NCBI RefSeq assembly: GCF_000559085.1
Contig: NZ_JALN02000001.1
Coordinates: forward strand, 3,906,001-3,970,000
Length of the DNA stretch: 64,000 nucleotides
Reading direction: 5' to 3'
Source of the DNA: Mycolicibacterium aromaticivorans JS19b1 = JCM 16368
GTDB taxonomy: Bacteria; Actinomycetota; Actinomycetes; Mycobacteriales; Mycobacteriaceae
Of the stretch, positions 51,977 through 61,357 are shown in pieces. A program made the translations under genes and the position numbers. The notes below the pieces were generated by a model. That model was not told the DNA's origin. It made no database searches and worked only from the letters and a program-made list of their open reading frames with translations. How positions within the stretch are numbered: position 1 is the first letter of the stretch; the number at the start of each line of letters is the position of its first letter.

Positions 51977-53329
51977 CTAGTCGAACAGTACGGCCGGATT
52001 CAGGTAGCCCGTCGGGTCGAAAGCTGCCTTGATGGTCCGCATCGCGGCGATGTCTTCCTCGGTGCGCGCCATCGACAGGTACGCACGCTTGCGGCTGCCC
52101 ACGCCGTGCTCCGAGCTGACGTTCCCGCCATGGGCGGCAATCAGATTCATCATCGCGGCGTACAGGTGAGCTTCCTGTTCGGCGCCGCAGCGCAGCACGT
52201 TCAGGTGCAGGTTGCCCTCACCGATATGACCGAACAGCACCGGGATCGCGTCGGGTGCATGCTCGGCGACCAGTGCGGTGGAGTCCGCAGCGAACGACGG
52301 GATCGCCGACAGTGGCAGGGAGACATCGAATTTCAGCGGTGGCCCGAACAGGCCGACCACCTCGGCCGTGCACTCCCGGACCTGCCAGAGCCGCTGCTGG
52401 GCGGTGCCGTCGACGCCGACCGCCGGCTCCCCGGCCAGCTCGGCGTCCTCGAGCGCCTCGGCCAGGCGCTCGGTCAGGTCGGTCTCCCCGGCCAGCTCGA
52501 TCAGCAGCAGCCAGGCCTCGCCGGTCGGCACCGGAATGTCGAGGTGCTCGGCGGCCAACGTCGCCGCCCGCCCGTCGACGAGCTCAAGGGCCGCAATGGA
52601 TTCGGTGTCACGCAGCGCGCGCCCCGCGGTCACGAGAGCGTCCAGCTCACGGAATCCGCACACCGCTGTCACGCGATGCGCAGGCGCCGGGTGCAGCCGA
52701 AGGTCCAAGCCGGTGATGACGCCCAGAGTGCCCTCGGCGCCGATGAACAGCGAGGCCAGGTCGTAGCCGGTGTTGTCCGCCCGAACCTGGCTGTGCCGGT
52801 GCACCACCGATCCGTCGGGCAGCGCGATGTCCAGACCGAGCACCTGTTCGCCCATGTTGCCGTAGCGGACGGTGCGAAGGCCGCCGGCGTTGGTGGACGC
52901 CATCCCGCCGACGGTGGCCGAATCCCGCGCGGCGAGGTCGACACCGAACAGCAGCCCGGCCGCAGCCGCCGCGCGCTGGACGGCCGCCGCGGTCACGCCC
53001 GCGCCGACCCGGACCCGCCGCTCGACGAGGTCGACATCGCCGACCTGCGTGAGCCGTTCAGTGGACAGCAGGACGTCGTCGTGCTCGGGGACGGTTCCCG
53101 CCACCAGCGACGTGCGGCCGCCCTGGACCGTTACGCACACCCCGGACTCGCGGCACTCCCGCAGCACCGCGGCGACCTCGTCGGCCGAGCCGGGCCGAAC
53201 CAGCGCGCTGGCCTTGCCGCGATAACGCCCGGTGTAATCGACGCTGCGGCCATCGAGGACATCGGCGTCGGTGACGACGTACGCCTCACCCACGATGGCC
53301 CGGAGCCGTTCGGCCAGCGAAGAACTCAT
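51977..53329 (-). CDS. FAD-linked oxidase (D-lactate/glycolate dehydrogenase type)
   Basis: A 450-residue VAO/PCMH-type flavoprotein. The N-terminal FAD-binding domain has ALVRPGSADEVAAVLRECRESGVCVTVQGGRTSLVAG (pyrophosphate loop) and SATVGGMASTNAGGLRTVRYGNMGEQVLGLDIALPDG. A C-terminal FAD-oxidase domain ends HIGEGNLHLNVL... NVSSEHGVGSRKRAYL, including the conserved His pair. Related to D-lactate, glycolate and D-2-hydroxyglutarate dehydrogenases. Its stop is convergent with the thioesterase gene; its start overlaps the helicase stop by 4 bases. An alternative role is the last oxidation of a hydroxy-acid from the neighbouring pathway. Confidence 0.88.
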   Translation of the reverse strand: MSSSLAERLRAIVGEAYVVTDADVLDGRSVDYTGRYRGKASALVRPGSADEVAAVLRECRESGVCVTVQGGRTSLVAGTVPEHDDVLLSTERLTQVGDVDLVERRVRVGAGVTAAAVQRAAAAAGLLFGVDLAARDSATVGGMASTNAGGLRTVRYGNMGEQVLGLDIALPDGSVVHRHSQVRADNTGYDLASLFIGAEGTLGVITGLDLRLHPAPAHRVTAVCGFRELDALVTAGRALRDTESIAALELVDGRAATLAAEHLDIPVPTGEAWLLLIELAGETDLTERLAEALEDAELAGEPAVGVDGTAQQRLWQVRECTAEVVGLFGPPLKFDVSLPLSAIPSFAADSTALVAEHAPDAIPVLFGHIGEGNLHLNVLRCGAEQEAHLYAAMMNLIAAHGGNVSSEHGVGSRKRAYLSMARTEEDIAAMRTIKAAFDPTGYLNPAVLFD

Positions 53330-56300
53330 ACCGTGGGTTTACCACACATGGCCAGGAACGCTCCCAACTCCACCAACCCCGCCGGCGTCGATGGCAGATA
53401 GTCGGTCAGCATGGCCGAACGCACGATCACCGCCGCGTACTTGGCCCGGCTCACCGCGACGTTGAGTCGATTGCGGTTGAGCAGGAACGAGATTCCGCGT
53501 GGTACCTCGGCGATCGAGGAGGCCACCAGCGACACGAACACCACCGGGGCCTGCCGCCCCTGGAACTTGTCCACCGTCCCTGCCTGCACGTCAGAGAGCC
53601 CGGCCGCGTCGAGCAACCGCCGCAGCAGCACCACCTGCGCGTTGTACGGGGTCACGATGAGCACGTCGGCGGCGGTCAGCGGCCGGGTGCCGTCCTCGTC
53701 GGTCCAGGCCGAGCCCAGCATGTCCTCGATCGCGGTGACGATCGCCTCGGCCTCTTCGCGGCTGTCCGTCGAGTTGGCGTCGTGGTCGACGGTCAATACC
53801 TGCACCCCGGGCTGGACCCCGTCGAGGCGGCGGGCCGCGGTGCGCTCCTCGACCGAGTGCAACCGGTTGTCGTAGGACAGTCGTGACACCGCCGCACACA
53901 CCGCCGGATGCATGCGGTAGGAGCGGTCCAGGAAGTAGCCGAGTTCCTCAGGCAGGGTGTGGTGCCCGTCGACCAGCCAGCCGAGCGCCGAGGCGTCCAC
54001 CGGTTCAGGGTGGGTGCCCTGGCTGACCTGGGGGAGTTGCTGCGGATCGCCGAGCAGCAGCAGGTTGTTTGCGGCCTGCGCGACGGCGATGGTGTTGGCC
54101 AGGCAGAACTGGCCGGCCTCCTCGATGACCAGCAGGTCCAGGCTGGCCGGGGGCACCCGCGACGAGTTCGCGAAATCCCATGCCGTGCCGCCGATCACGC
54201 AGCCGTCGTTGCCGGTGATGAACGCGGGATAGGTCTTTTCGTCGATATCGGTCCACGGCCCGGTGCCGCTGGGTTTTTTGGCCACCAGCGCCGGGTCGAC
54301 GCCCGCGCTGATGATGTCGCGAAACAGGTTCTCCACCACGGCATGTGACTGCGCGACGACGCCGACGCTCCAGCGGTGCTCGTTGGTCAGCGCGGCGATC
54401 ACCCGGGCGGCGGTGTACGTCTTGCCGGTGCCGGGCGGCCCGTGCACCGCCACGTACGACGAATCCAGCGCCAGCAGCGCGGCGGTGATGTTCGCGACGC
54501 AGTCCTCGGTACGCGGCAGCGGTCCACCGGTGCGGGGTGGGCGCCGCAGCAGGATGTCGACCACCGCCGACTGCGGCAGGGCCGGTAGTCCGGCCGCGAT
54601 CTGGCCGGCCGCCGCGTCGATCGATTCACGCAGCGCCTTCGTCGGAAACGGCGGACCTGGCGTCAGCGCGAACGGAACGGCGTCGAATACCCCGCCGCTC
54701 TTCGGTTCTCGTTCGATCACCAGCACCTCGGTCGGTGCGGCCGGGTCGTCACACCCGAGCACGGTGACGGAGGAGTACGCCCGCCGCTCCGGGTCGTCGG
54801 ACAGGCCGGCCGGGGTGGGCGGCTGGTACATCGCGTACATGTCGCGGTCGAGCTCGCCGGCCGCGATCGAGCCGGTCAACACCAGGCGGCGCTGCTGTTT
54901 ACGGGCCCGCGGCGGCACGCACCAGTCGGTGTCGACAGTCACGTCCTCGGCGAGGAATACACCAGGGGTATCTGACCATTCGTCGACGGGGCTGTTCAGC
55001 CGGTCGAAGTGGCCCCACCAGAACGGCTTGTCCTCGCGGCGGTGATACCCGCGGGCTGCGGCGATCATCGCCACCGCGCGCTGCTCGGGACTGCGCGCGG
55101 TGACGTCGTCGCCGGCGAACGCGCCCAGTGCGCGGGACAGATCATCGTCGACGTCGACGGTCCCGCCGTCGGCGACCGGCTGTGCGCCCAGCGGCGGCAC
55201 CCCGGCCTCAAAGGCGCGCTGCAGCAACCAGTCCCGCAATATGCGGGTGGACCGGCAGTCGTAGAGGTTGTAATCCTCGATCTGCTTGAGTACCGTCGCG
55301 GCCTCGTCGGCCTGGCCGTCGGCGAGCAGTTCGCAGTAGCGCGCGTACTCGGTGATCGAGTCGGTCGCGGTGGTGACGTCGCCGCCCCGCAGCTCGGATC
55401 CCATGTACAGCGGCTCGAGCGACTTCAGGCTGTAGTTCTCGGTACCGACGCGAATACTCTTGCGCACCAATGGATACAGGTCCACCAGTACACCGTTGCG
55501 CAGCAGGTCGTCGACCTCGTTCTCGCCCTCTCCGTAGCGGCCGGCCAGCCGTAACAAGGCTGTCCGCTCGTACGCCGCGTAGTGGTAGATGTGCATCTTC
55601 GGATACCGCTTGCGGCGCTTGCGCACCATGTCCAGAAAAGCCTTGAGTGCCTTGCGTTCTTCGCGCCGGTCGTGGGCCCATAGCGGCCGGAATTCCCCGC
55701 CCGCACCGAGCACACCGAACATGTACTCCAAACCCCAGTCGGTGCCGTTGGCCGTCCACAGCGGGTCGCCCTCGAAATCGAAGAACAAGTCACCCTTGTC
55801 CGGATCCGGTAGAAGCATCAGCGGCTGCGGGTCGGCGACCTCGTACGGCGGTTTGCCGCCCACCCGCGGGGCGATCTGCAGCCGGGCTTGGCCTTTCAGT
55901 GTGTCGACCATCCGGGCCGGCATGTCCGGCACCGGGCCGGTGTGCCGGGCCAGCTGGTGCAGCGTGGTGATGCCGGCCTCGAGCAGGCGCGCGCGCTGGC
56001 TGACCCGGATACCCGCGACCAGCAGCAGGTCGTCGGACTCGCGTACCTGCGTCTCGCATTCCGGGCAGCGCATGCACGCTCGCACGGTCTCGTCGGACCA
56101 GCTGACCGCGGCATCGCCGGCGAGGTGGCGATCCAACAGCCCCTGCAGCTCGGCGCGACGGGAACGGTAGACCGGCAGCAGTTCGTCGACGCGGTAGGAC
56201 GTCGTCGACCCGTTGCCCAGGACCAGCTCCACCTCGTCGTGGACCGGCACGCCGGCAGCCGCGAGTGTCTCGGCGTACGCGGCCAGCTGCAGGAGCGCCG

Positions 56301-56721
56301 CAACCTTCACCGACCGGGCGAGTTTGGTGTCGCGCAACCGGTACCGGTCGCCGTCGAGCACCAGGAAGTCCGCGAATCCGACGAACCGGCCGTCGAACAT
56401 GGCGGCCTGATAGATGACGGGTGCGCGCCGCTCGACCGCGCTCAAGGTGGCCTCGGCGGCGGCGGTCAGCTCGGCGACGGAGTAGGACGGCCTGCCGATG
56501 ACGGCGACGCCGGCCAGCGAGCGCAGCTCGTCGAGATGACGCTGCTCGTGCTGGTCGCCGAGCTCCGCGGTGCGGGCCAGCAGCTCGTCTTCGGCCGACA
56601 CCGCCGGGCCGCGGCCGAGCTTGGCATCGAAGGCGCGTAGCAATGCGTATTCGCATCGCGCGGCGGCGGCGAGGTCGGAGGCGCTGTAGACGACCCGGTC
56701 GGCGGCGACGAACACAGACAC
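53326..56721 (-). CDS. RecB-like nuclease fused to SF1 helicase (Rv1251c-like, TM0106 family)
   Basis: An 1131-residue protein, GTG start. N-terminal RecB-type nuclease: Asp118 (GFADFLVLD), Asp131-x-Lys133 (RDTKLA) and Gln145/Tyr149 (LLQLAAY) are motifs II, III and QxxxY. Cys23 plus Cys216, Cys219 and Cys222 (CMRCPEC) match the Cas4/AddB/Dna2 [4Fe-4S] pattern. A DUF-type RNase H-like region follows (DLFFDFEGDPLW). The SF1 helicase has Walker A GPPGTGKT (about residue 760), Walker B DLLVIEEAGQF and GTVDKFQGRQAPVVFVSL. It is likely a DNA-repair or end-processing machine; biochemical function is not established. Confidence 0.9.
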   Translation of the reverse strand: MSVFVAADRVVYSASDLAAAARCEYALLRAFDAKLGRGPAVSAEDELLARTAELGDQHEQRHLDELRSLAGVAVIGRPSYSVAELTAAAEATLSAVERRAPVIYQAAMFDGRFVGFADFLVLDGDRYRLRDTKLARSVKVAALLQLAAYAETLAAAGVPVHDEVELVLGNGSTTSYRVDELLPVYRSRRAELQGLLDRHLAGDAAVSWSDETVRACMRCPECETQVRESDDLLLVAGIRVSQRARLLEAGITTLHQLARHTGPVPDMPARMVDTLKGQARLQIAPRVGGKPPYEVADPQPLMLLPDPDKGDLFFDFEGDPLWTANGTDWGLEYMFGVLGAGGEFRPLWAHDRREERKALKAFLDMVRKRRKRYPKMHIYHYAAYERTALLRLAGRYGEGENEVDDLLRNGVLVDLYPLVRKSIRVGTENYSLKSLEPLYMGSELRGGDVTTATDSITEYARYCELLADGQADEAATVLKQIEDYNLYDCRSTRILRDWLLQRAFEAGVPPLGAQPVADGGTVDVDDDLSRALGAFAGDDVTARSPEQRAVAMIAAARGYHRREDKPFWWGHFDRLNSPVDEWSDTPGVFLAEDVTVDTDWCVPPRARKQQRRLVLTGSIAAGELDRDMYAMYQPPTPAGLSDDPERRAYSSVTVLGCDDPAAPTEVLVIEREPKSGGVFDAVPFALTPGPPFPTKALRESIDAAAGQIAAGLPALPQSAVVDILLRRPPRTGGPLPRTEDCVANITAALLALDSSYVAVHGPPGTGKTYTAARVIAALTNEHRWSVGVVAQSHAVVENLFRDIISAGVDPALVAKKPSGTGPWTDIDEKTYPAFITGNDGCVIGGTAWDFANSSRVPPASLDLLVIEEAGQFCLANTIAVAQAANNLLLLGDPQQLPQVSQGTHPEPVDASALGWLVDGHHTLPEELGYFLDRSYRMHPAVCAAVSRLSYDNRLHSVEERTAARRLDGVQPGVQVLTVDHDANSTDSREEAEAIVTAIEDMLGSAWTDEDGTRPLTAADVLIVTPYNAQVVLLRRLLDAAGLSDVQAGTVDKFQGRQAPVVFVSLVASSIAEVPRGISFLLNRNRLNVAVSRAKYAAVIVRSAMLTDYLPSTPAGLVELGAFLAMCGKPTV

Positions 56722-56849
56722 ACTGTAGGCGGGGCGACCGACGTCTCAGCCGCGGTGACTATGAGCGTTTCAGAACCGTGCCGTACGGGGACTCGTACCG
56801 TGTATTCGTGCGGCTGTTGGCGGACGCATACCCGGTGGAAGGGAATTTC

Positions 56850-57242
56850 ATGAGGCGCACAGCGATTCTGATGTCGTCATCCCTACTGGCCGCGGCGATG
56901 CTGAGCGGGTGCGGCGGCGATACCCAACCGTCGCCGCCGTCCGCTGCTCCGTTGACGCCACTCCCAGTAGTGACGAGTACCGCCCCCGCCGCCGCGGGTG
57001 ACATCGTCATCTCGAACATGAGCTACACGGTGCCGCCGTCGGTCAAACCAGGTCAACAACTGACGATCGTCAACAACGACGACGCGAATCACACCGTCAC
57101 GGCCGACGAGAACAATCTGTTCGACGTTCGGATCTCGAGTGGCGGCGGCAGAGAGACTCTGACGGCCCCGACGACCCCGGGCAGCTATCCGTTTCACTGC
57201 AAGTACCACGCCAATATGCAGGGCGTGCTGACCGTCGCGTAG
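56850..57242 (+). CDS. Cupredoxin lipoprotein (type I copper site)
   Basis: 130 residues. Signal peptide MRRTAILMSSSLLAAAMLSGC with lipobox (LSGC, Cys21), a Pro/Ser/Thr linker to ~50, then a plastocyanin/pseudoazurin-like domain. Ligands of a type I copper centre are His81 (NHTV) and Cys117, His120 and Met123 (FHCKYHANM). The Cys-x2-His-x2-Met spacing is that of amicyanin/pseudoazurin-like proteins. It may shuttle electrons or bind copper outside the membrane. ATG 56850 is chosen from several in-frame codons, as it starts the signal peptide. I do not place it in the corresponding region of M. tuberculosis. Confidence 0.85.
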   Translation: MRRTAILMSSSLLAAAMLSGCGGDTQPSPPSAAPLTPLPVVTSTAPAAAGDIVISNMSYTVPPSVKPGQQLTIVNNDDANHTVTADENNLFDVRISSGGGRETLTAPTTPGSYPFHCKYHANMQGVLTVA

Positions 57243-57260
57243 TCGCAGCGGACCGGGACT

Positions 57261-57809
57261 TCAGCCGTTGCCGATCAGCTCCACACCGTTGCCGTTCCAC
57301 CGGAATTTCACCACGCTCTGCATGCCCAAGCCGTTGACGTAGGACAGCGCGACGGTGTCACCGGTGCTCTGCGTGGTGTCGACGCCGTTGAAGCCGTAGG
57401 TGTCGGGCACCCCGGTCGGGATGAACTTGCCGAGATGGAACATCACCGCCCGGGTGTTGGGATTGGCGGCGTTGGTGTTGGCCTTGATGATGATGGCCGA
57501 CAGTTGTGCGCACTCGTTGTAGTTGCCGGCGATCGGGACGGGGTACCAGCCCTGGTTGCTGTTCGGGTCGCGGGGGAGTTCGGAGACGGTCTGCGCGATG
57601 GCCGGCGCCGCCAGATTCACCGCGCACGGGTCCGGCGGCGGCGTTGTCGTCGTCGTCGGCGGCGGAGGTGGTGGCGGCGGGGGCGCCTCGGTGGTGGTCA
57701 CCGCGCTCGTCGTCGGCTGGGGAGTCTTGGCCACTGTCGAGTCACCTGAGCTGCAGCCCGCGAGCGCTGCCCCCACCACGACTGCTGCCACCGCTAGCCG
57801 AACCCACAC
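57261..57809 (-). CDS. lprE: LppP/LprE-family lipoprotein (LprE-like)
   Basis: About 182 residues from a GTG (VWVRLAVAAVVVGAALAGCSSG); the lipobox is LAGC, with the modified cysteine about residue 19. A Thr/Pro-rich linker with a run of nine prolines precedes the LppP/LprE domain (PCAVNLAAPAIAQTVSEL... WYPVPIAGNYNECAQLSAIIIKANTNAANPNTRAVMFHLGKFIPTG), which contains two cysteines. An in-frame start at 57989 is rejected, because it would overlap the deaD start and give no signal peptide. Function unknown. Divergent from deaD, as Rv1252c is. Confidence 0.82.
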   Translation of the reverse strand: MWVRLAVAAVVVGAALAGCSSGDSTVAKTPQPTTSAVTTTEAPPPPPPPPPTTTTTPPPDPCAVNLAAPAIAQTVSELPRDPNSNQGWYPVPIAGNYNECAQLSAIIIKANTNAANPNTRAVMFHLGKFIPTGVPDTYGFNGVDTTQSTGDTVALSYVNGLGMQSVVKFRWNGNGVELIGNG

Positions 57810-57866
57810 ACCGGCCGACGGTACCGGTCTTTCCGAGCAGAAGCGGGTTTCGGCACGCTGCGGCAG

Positions 57867-57872
57867 TAGACT
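57867..57872 (+). promoter_or_regulatory. -10 element (TAGACT) of deaD
   Basis: TAGACT lies 9 bases before the deaD ATG, so the transcript would have a 2-3-base or no leader. No clear -35. Confidence 0.45.
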
Positions 57873-57881
57873 GCAGATCCG

Positions 57882-59576
57882 ATGACAACCCCGCACGACG
57901 CCCCCCAGACCTTTGCCGACCTGCAGATCCACCCCGCGGTGCTGCAGGCAGTTTCCGATGTCGGCTACGAAACCCCCTCGGCGATCCAAGCCGCCACCAT
58001 TCCGGCATTGCTGGCCGGCTCCGACGTGGTCGGCCTGGCCCAGACCGGTACCGGCAAGACGGCGGCCTTCGCGATCCCTATCCTGTCCAAGATCGACCCG
58101 GCCAGCCGCACCACTCAGGCGCTGGTGCTCGCGCCGACACGTGAGCTGGCCCTACAGGTGGCCGAGGCGTTCAGCCGCTACGGCGCCCACCTCAAGGTCA
58201 ACGTGCTGCCCATCTACGGCGGCTCGTCCTACGTGCCGCAGCTGGCCGGCCTCAAGCGCGGCGCACAGATCGTCGTCGGGACGCCGGGACGCGTCATCGA
58301 CCATCTGGAGAAGGGCAGCCTCGACCTGTCGCACCTGGACTATCTGGTGCTCGACGAGGCCGACGAGATGCTGCAGATGGGGTTCGCTGAAGACGTCGAG
58401 CGCATCCTGGCCGACACCCCCGAGTACAAGCAGGTCGCGCTGTTCTCGGCGACCATGCCGCCGGGCATCAAGAAGATCACCACCAAATACCTGCACGATC
58501 CGGTCGAGGTCACGGTCAAGTCGAAGACCCAGACCGCCGAGAACATCACCCAGCGCTATTTCCAGGTGTCGTATCCGCGCAAGATGGACGCGCTGACGCG
58601 GCTGCTCGAGGTCGAACAGGGTGACGGCATGATCGTCTTCGTCCGCACCAAGCAGGCCACCGAGGAGGTTGCCGAGAAGCTGCGGGCCCGCGGGTTCGCC
58701 GCTGCAGCCATCAACGGTGACATCCCGCAGGCCGTGCGCGAGCGCACGATCAGCCAGCTGAAGGACGGCACGATCGACATCCTGGTCGCCACCGATGTCG
58801 CCGCCCGCGGGTTGGACGTCGAGCGCATCTCGCATGTGGTGAATTTCGACATCCCGCACGACCCCGAGTCCTACGTGCACCGCATCGGCCGCACCGGCCG
58901 CGCCGGCCGCTCGGGCACCGCGCTGCTGTTCGTCACCCCGCGAGAACGTCATCTGCTGAACGCAATCGAGCGGGTCACCCGGCAGAAGCTGGTCGAGGGC
59001 CAGCTGCCGTCGGTCGACGACGTCAACGCCCAGCGGGTCGAGAAGTTCCGCGACTCGATCGCTGAGGCGCTGAACGCACCTGGGTTCGAAATGTTCCGCC
59101 GCCTGATCGAGGATTACGAACGCGATAACGACGTGCCGATGGTCGACATCGCGGCCGCGCTGGCGCTGCAGAGCCGCGACGGCGCAGAATTTTTGATGAC
59201 CGAGCCGCCGCCGGAGAAGCGGCGGGAAAAGCCCGACCGGCCCGAACGCGGCGAGCGCGATCGCCCGCCCCGCAAGACTCGCGATGACCTGGCGACCTAC
59301 CGCATTGCCGTCGGCAAGAGGCACAAGGTCGGTCCGGGATCGATCGTCGGCGCGCTGGCCAACGAAGGTGGGCTGCACCGAAGCGATTTCGGGCACATCA
59401 CGATCAAGCCCGATTTCTCGCTGGTCGAGCTGCCCGCCACGCTGTCCAAAGAGACGCTGAAAGCCCTTGAGAAGACTCGTATTTCCGGGATTTTGATCGA
59501 TTTGAAGCCGGATCGCGGCAACCCGAGGTACGACTCGCGGCCCTCCGGCGGGAAGCCTCGGCGCACGAGCCGATGA
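57882..59576 (+). CDS. deaD: DEAD-box RNA helicase DeaD/CsdA
   Basis: 564 residues. Full motif set: Q-motif TPSAIQAATIP, Walker A AQTGTGKT, PTRELALQ, VVGTPGRVIDH, VLDEADEML, SAT, VRTKQATEEVAEKL, DVAARGLDV and HRIGRTGRAG. After a basic linker (EKPDRPERGERDRPPRKTRDDLATY), the C-terminus carries a DbpA/CsdA-type RNA-binding domain (RIAVGKRHKVGPGSIVGALANE) and an Arg-rich end. It remodels structured RNA, mainly in ribosome assembly and cold response. The stop overlaps the acyltransferase start by 4 bases. Confidence 0.94.
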   Translation: MTTPHDAPQTFADLQIHPAVLQAVSDVGYETPSAIQAATIPALLAGSDVVGLAQTGTGKTAAFAIPILSKIDPASRTTQALVLAPTRELALQVAEAFSRYGAHLKVNVLPIYGGSSYVPQLAGLKRGAQIVVGTPGRVIDHLEKGSLDLSHLDYLVLDEADEMLQMGFAEDVERILADTPEYKQVALFSATMPPGIKKITTKYLHDPVEVTVKSKTQTAENITQRYFQVSYPRKMDALTRLLEVEQGDGMIVFVRTKQATEEVAEKLRARGFAAAAINGDIPQAVRERTISQLKDGTIDILVATDVAARGLDVERISHVVNFDIPHDPESYVHRIGRTGRAGRSGTALLFVTPRERHLLNAIERVTRQKLVEGQLPSVDDVNAQRVEKFRDSIAEALNAPGFEMFRRLIEDYERDNDVPMVDIAAALALQSRDGAEFLMTEPPPEKRREKPDRPERGERDRPPRKTRDDLATYRIAVGKRHKVGPGSIVGALANEGGLHRSDFGHITIKPDFSLVELPATLSKETLKALEKTRISGILIDLKPDRGNPRYDSRPSGGKPRRTSR

Positions 59577-60712
59577 TCGCGTCCAGCCAGGTCGACCAAG
59601 GCGGACTGGAAGCAGTCTCGGGTGTCGACCGGGTCGCCTCGCTGACCGGTGTCCGTGCGGTCGCGGCGCTGCTGGTGCTGGGCACGCATGCCGCTTACAC
59701 GACCGGTAAGTACACGCACGGCTTTGTGGGCCTGGTGTATTCGCGGCTGGAGATCGGCGTGCCGATCTTCTTCGTGCTGTCGGGCTACCTGTTGTTCGGC
59801 CCGTGGGTGCGCGCCGCCGCGGCCGGGCAGACGGCGCCGTCGGTGCGCCGGTATGCCTGGCACCGGGTGCGGCGCATCATGCCGGCCTACGTGATCACCG
59901 TGCTGGCCGCCTATCTGATCTACCACTTCCGTTCCGCCGGACCGAATCCCGGCCACACCTGGATCGGCTTGCTGCGCAATCTCACGCTGACCCAGATCTA
60001 CACCGACAACTACATGTTCAACGGCTATCTGCACCAAGGGCTCACGCAGATGTGGAGCCTCGCGGTCGAGGTCGCGTTCTACGTCGCGCTGCCTTTCCTG
60101 GCGTGGTTGCTGTTGGTTGTGGTGTGCCGTCGGCGGTGGCGCCCCGGACTGCTACTGACCGGGCTGGCGGTGCTCGCGCTGCTGAGCCCGGCCTGGATGG
60201 TGCTGGTGCACACCACCGATTTTCTGCCCAGCGGCGCGCGGCTGTGGCTGCCCGGCTACCTGGCCTGGTTCATCGGCGGCATGCTGCTGACGGTGTTGCA
60301 GGCCATCGGAGTTCGGGTGTTCGGGTTCATCGCGCTGCCGCTGGCCGTCGTCTGCTTCCTGATCGTCTCCACCCCGATCGCCGGCGAGCCGACCACGTCG
60401 CCGACCGGTATCGCCGAGGCCTTGGTGAAGACCGTGTTCTATGCCGTGATCGCGACATTGATCGTCGCGCCACTGGCGCTGGGTAACTGCGGCTGGTACG
60501 CGCGGGCGCTGGCCACCCGGCCGCTGGTCTGGCTCGGCGAGATCTCCTACGAGATCTTCCTGGTCCACCTGGTGGTGATGGAGATCGCGATGGTCGAGGT
60601 GCTGCGCTGGCCGGTCTACACCGGCTCCGCGCCTGCGCTTTTCGTGGTCACGCTGATCATGACGATCCCGGTGGCGTGGCTGCTGCACCGTTTCACGCGC
60701 GTGCGGTCCTAG
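59573..60712 (+). CDS. Acyltransferase-3 family membrane protein (Rv1254-like)
   Basis: A 379-residue protein with about ten hydrophobic helices. The N-terminal catalytic-type segment of acyltransferase family 3 is SLTGVRAVAALLVLGTHAAY (His in the first helix), followed by GVPIFFVLSGYLLFGPWV and RRYAWHRVRRIMPAYVITVLAAY. Such proteins acylate polysaccharides, glycolipids or antibiotics in the membrane. The C-terminus ends soon after the last helix. ATG overlaps the deaD stop by 4 bases, as in the M. tuberculosis Rv1253-Rv1254 pair. Acceptor unknown. Confidence 0.9.
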   Translation: MIASSQVDQGGLEAVSGVDRVASLTGVRAVAALLVLGTHAAYTTGKYTHGFVGLVYSRLEIGVPIFFVLSGYLLFGPWVRAAAAGQTAPSVRRYAWHRVRRIMPAYVITVLAAYLIYHFRSAGPNPGHTWIGLLRNLTLTQIYTDNYMFNGYLHQGLTQMWSLAVEVAFYVALPFLAWLLLVVVCRRRWRPGLLLTGLAVLALLSPAWMVLVHTTDFLPSGARLWLPGYLAWFIGGMLLTVLQAIGVRVFGFIALPLAVVCFLIVSTPIAGEPTTSPTGIAEALVKTVFYAVIATLIVAPLALGNCGWYARALATRPLVWLGEISYEIFLVHLVVMEIAMVEVLRWPVYTGSAPALFVVTLIMTIPVAWLLHRFTRVRS

Positions 60713-60722
60713 TTCTTTCGTA

Positions 60723-60765
60723 GAGAGCGCATCCAGAACGAATAGTTTGCGAAATCCGCGCTCTC
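60723..60765. terminator. Possible terminator between the convergent acyltransferase and tetR genes
   Basis: A perfect 8-bp inverted repeat (GAGAGCGC / GCGCTCTC) with a 27-base loop. The right arm reaches the last two bases of the tetR stop. A/T-rich in the loop. Confidence 0.4.
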
Positions 60766-61357
60766 AGTGCGGTCTCAACGAGGGATCATTCTCGCTCGGG
60801 CACACCATCGGAACGACGAACTCCTCGAGGATCGCCCGCTCGTCCTCGGCGTCGCGGCCGGGGAAGATCAGCAAGGACGTCAGTACCCGAACCAGCCAGC
60901 GGGCGCGACGGTGGACGACCTCGGGGTCGTCGGGCCGAAGTGACAGCAGAAAGCCTGATGTCAGCGCTTGAATGACCTCGGACTGCTCGGCGATCTCCGC
61001 GCCGATGGGGGAGTCGGCGGTGGCGAACCACGATGACAGCGCGGGACTGTCGCGCACCAGCGTCATGGATGTGGTGAGCCCGGTCAGTAGCCGCTCGCGC
61101 GGATCGGGGATGCCGTCGATCAGTTCGGTCAGCTGCTCGTAGAGCCGGTAGGCCTCGCGGTGCACGTACGCGGTGTACAGCACCTCCCGGTTCTCGAAGT
61201 AGCGATACAGCGTGGCCCGCGAACACCCTGCGGCACGGGCGATGTCATTCATTCCGACATTGCGGACATCGTTGCTTGCGAACAGCTCACCGGCGGCGTC
61301 CAGGATGCGATCGGTGGCCACCTCTGCCCGCCGTGAACTCAGCCAGTCGCCCGCCAT
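60764..61357 (-). CDS. TetR-family regulator (Rv1255c-like)
   Basis: A 197-residue TetR protein. Start MAGDWLSSRRAEVATDRILDAAGELF; the ATG shares one base with the cyp130 stop (TGATG). HTH: MNDIARAAGCSRATLYRYFENREVLYTAY. A helical ligand domain follows, ending with EFVVPMVCPSEND. The in-frame extension to 61681 lies over cyp130 and is rejected. The gene is transcribed after cyp130 in one operon. Repeats over that operon's promoter suggest it represses both genes; the ligand is likely a cytochrome substrate or a related lipid. Confidence 0.9.
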   Translation of the reverse strand: MAGDWLSSRRAEVATDRILDAAGELFASNDVRNVGMNDIARAAGCSRATLYRYFENREVLYTAYVHREAYRLYEQLTELIDGIPDPRERLLTGLTTSMTLVRDSPALSSWFATADSPIGAEIAEQSEVIQALTSGFLLSLRPDDPEVVHRRARWLVRVLTSLLIFPGRDAEDERAILEEFVVPMVCPSENDPSLRPH

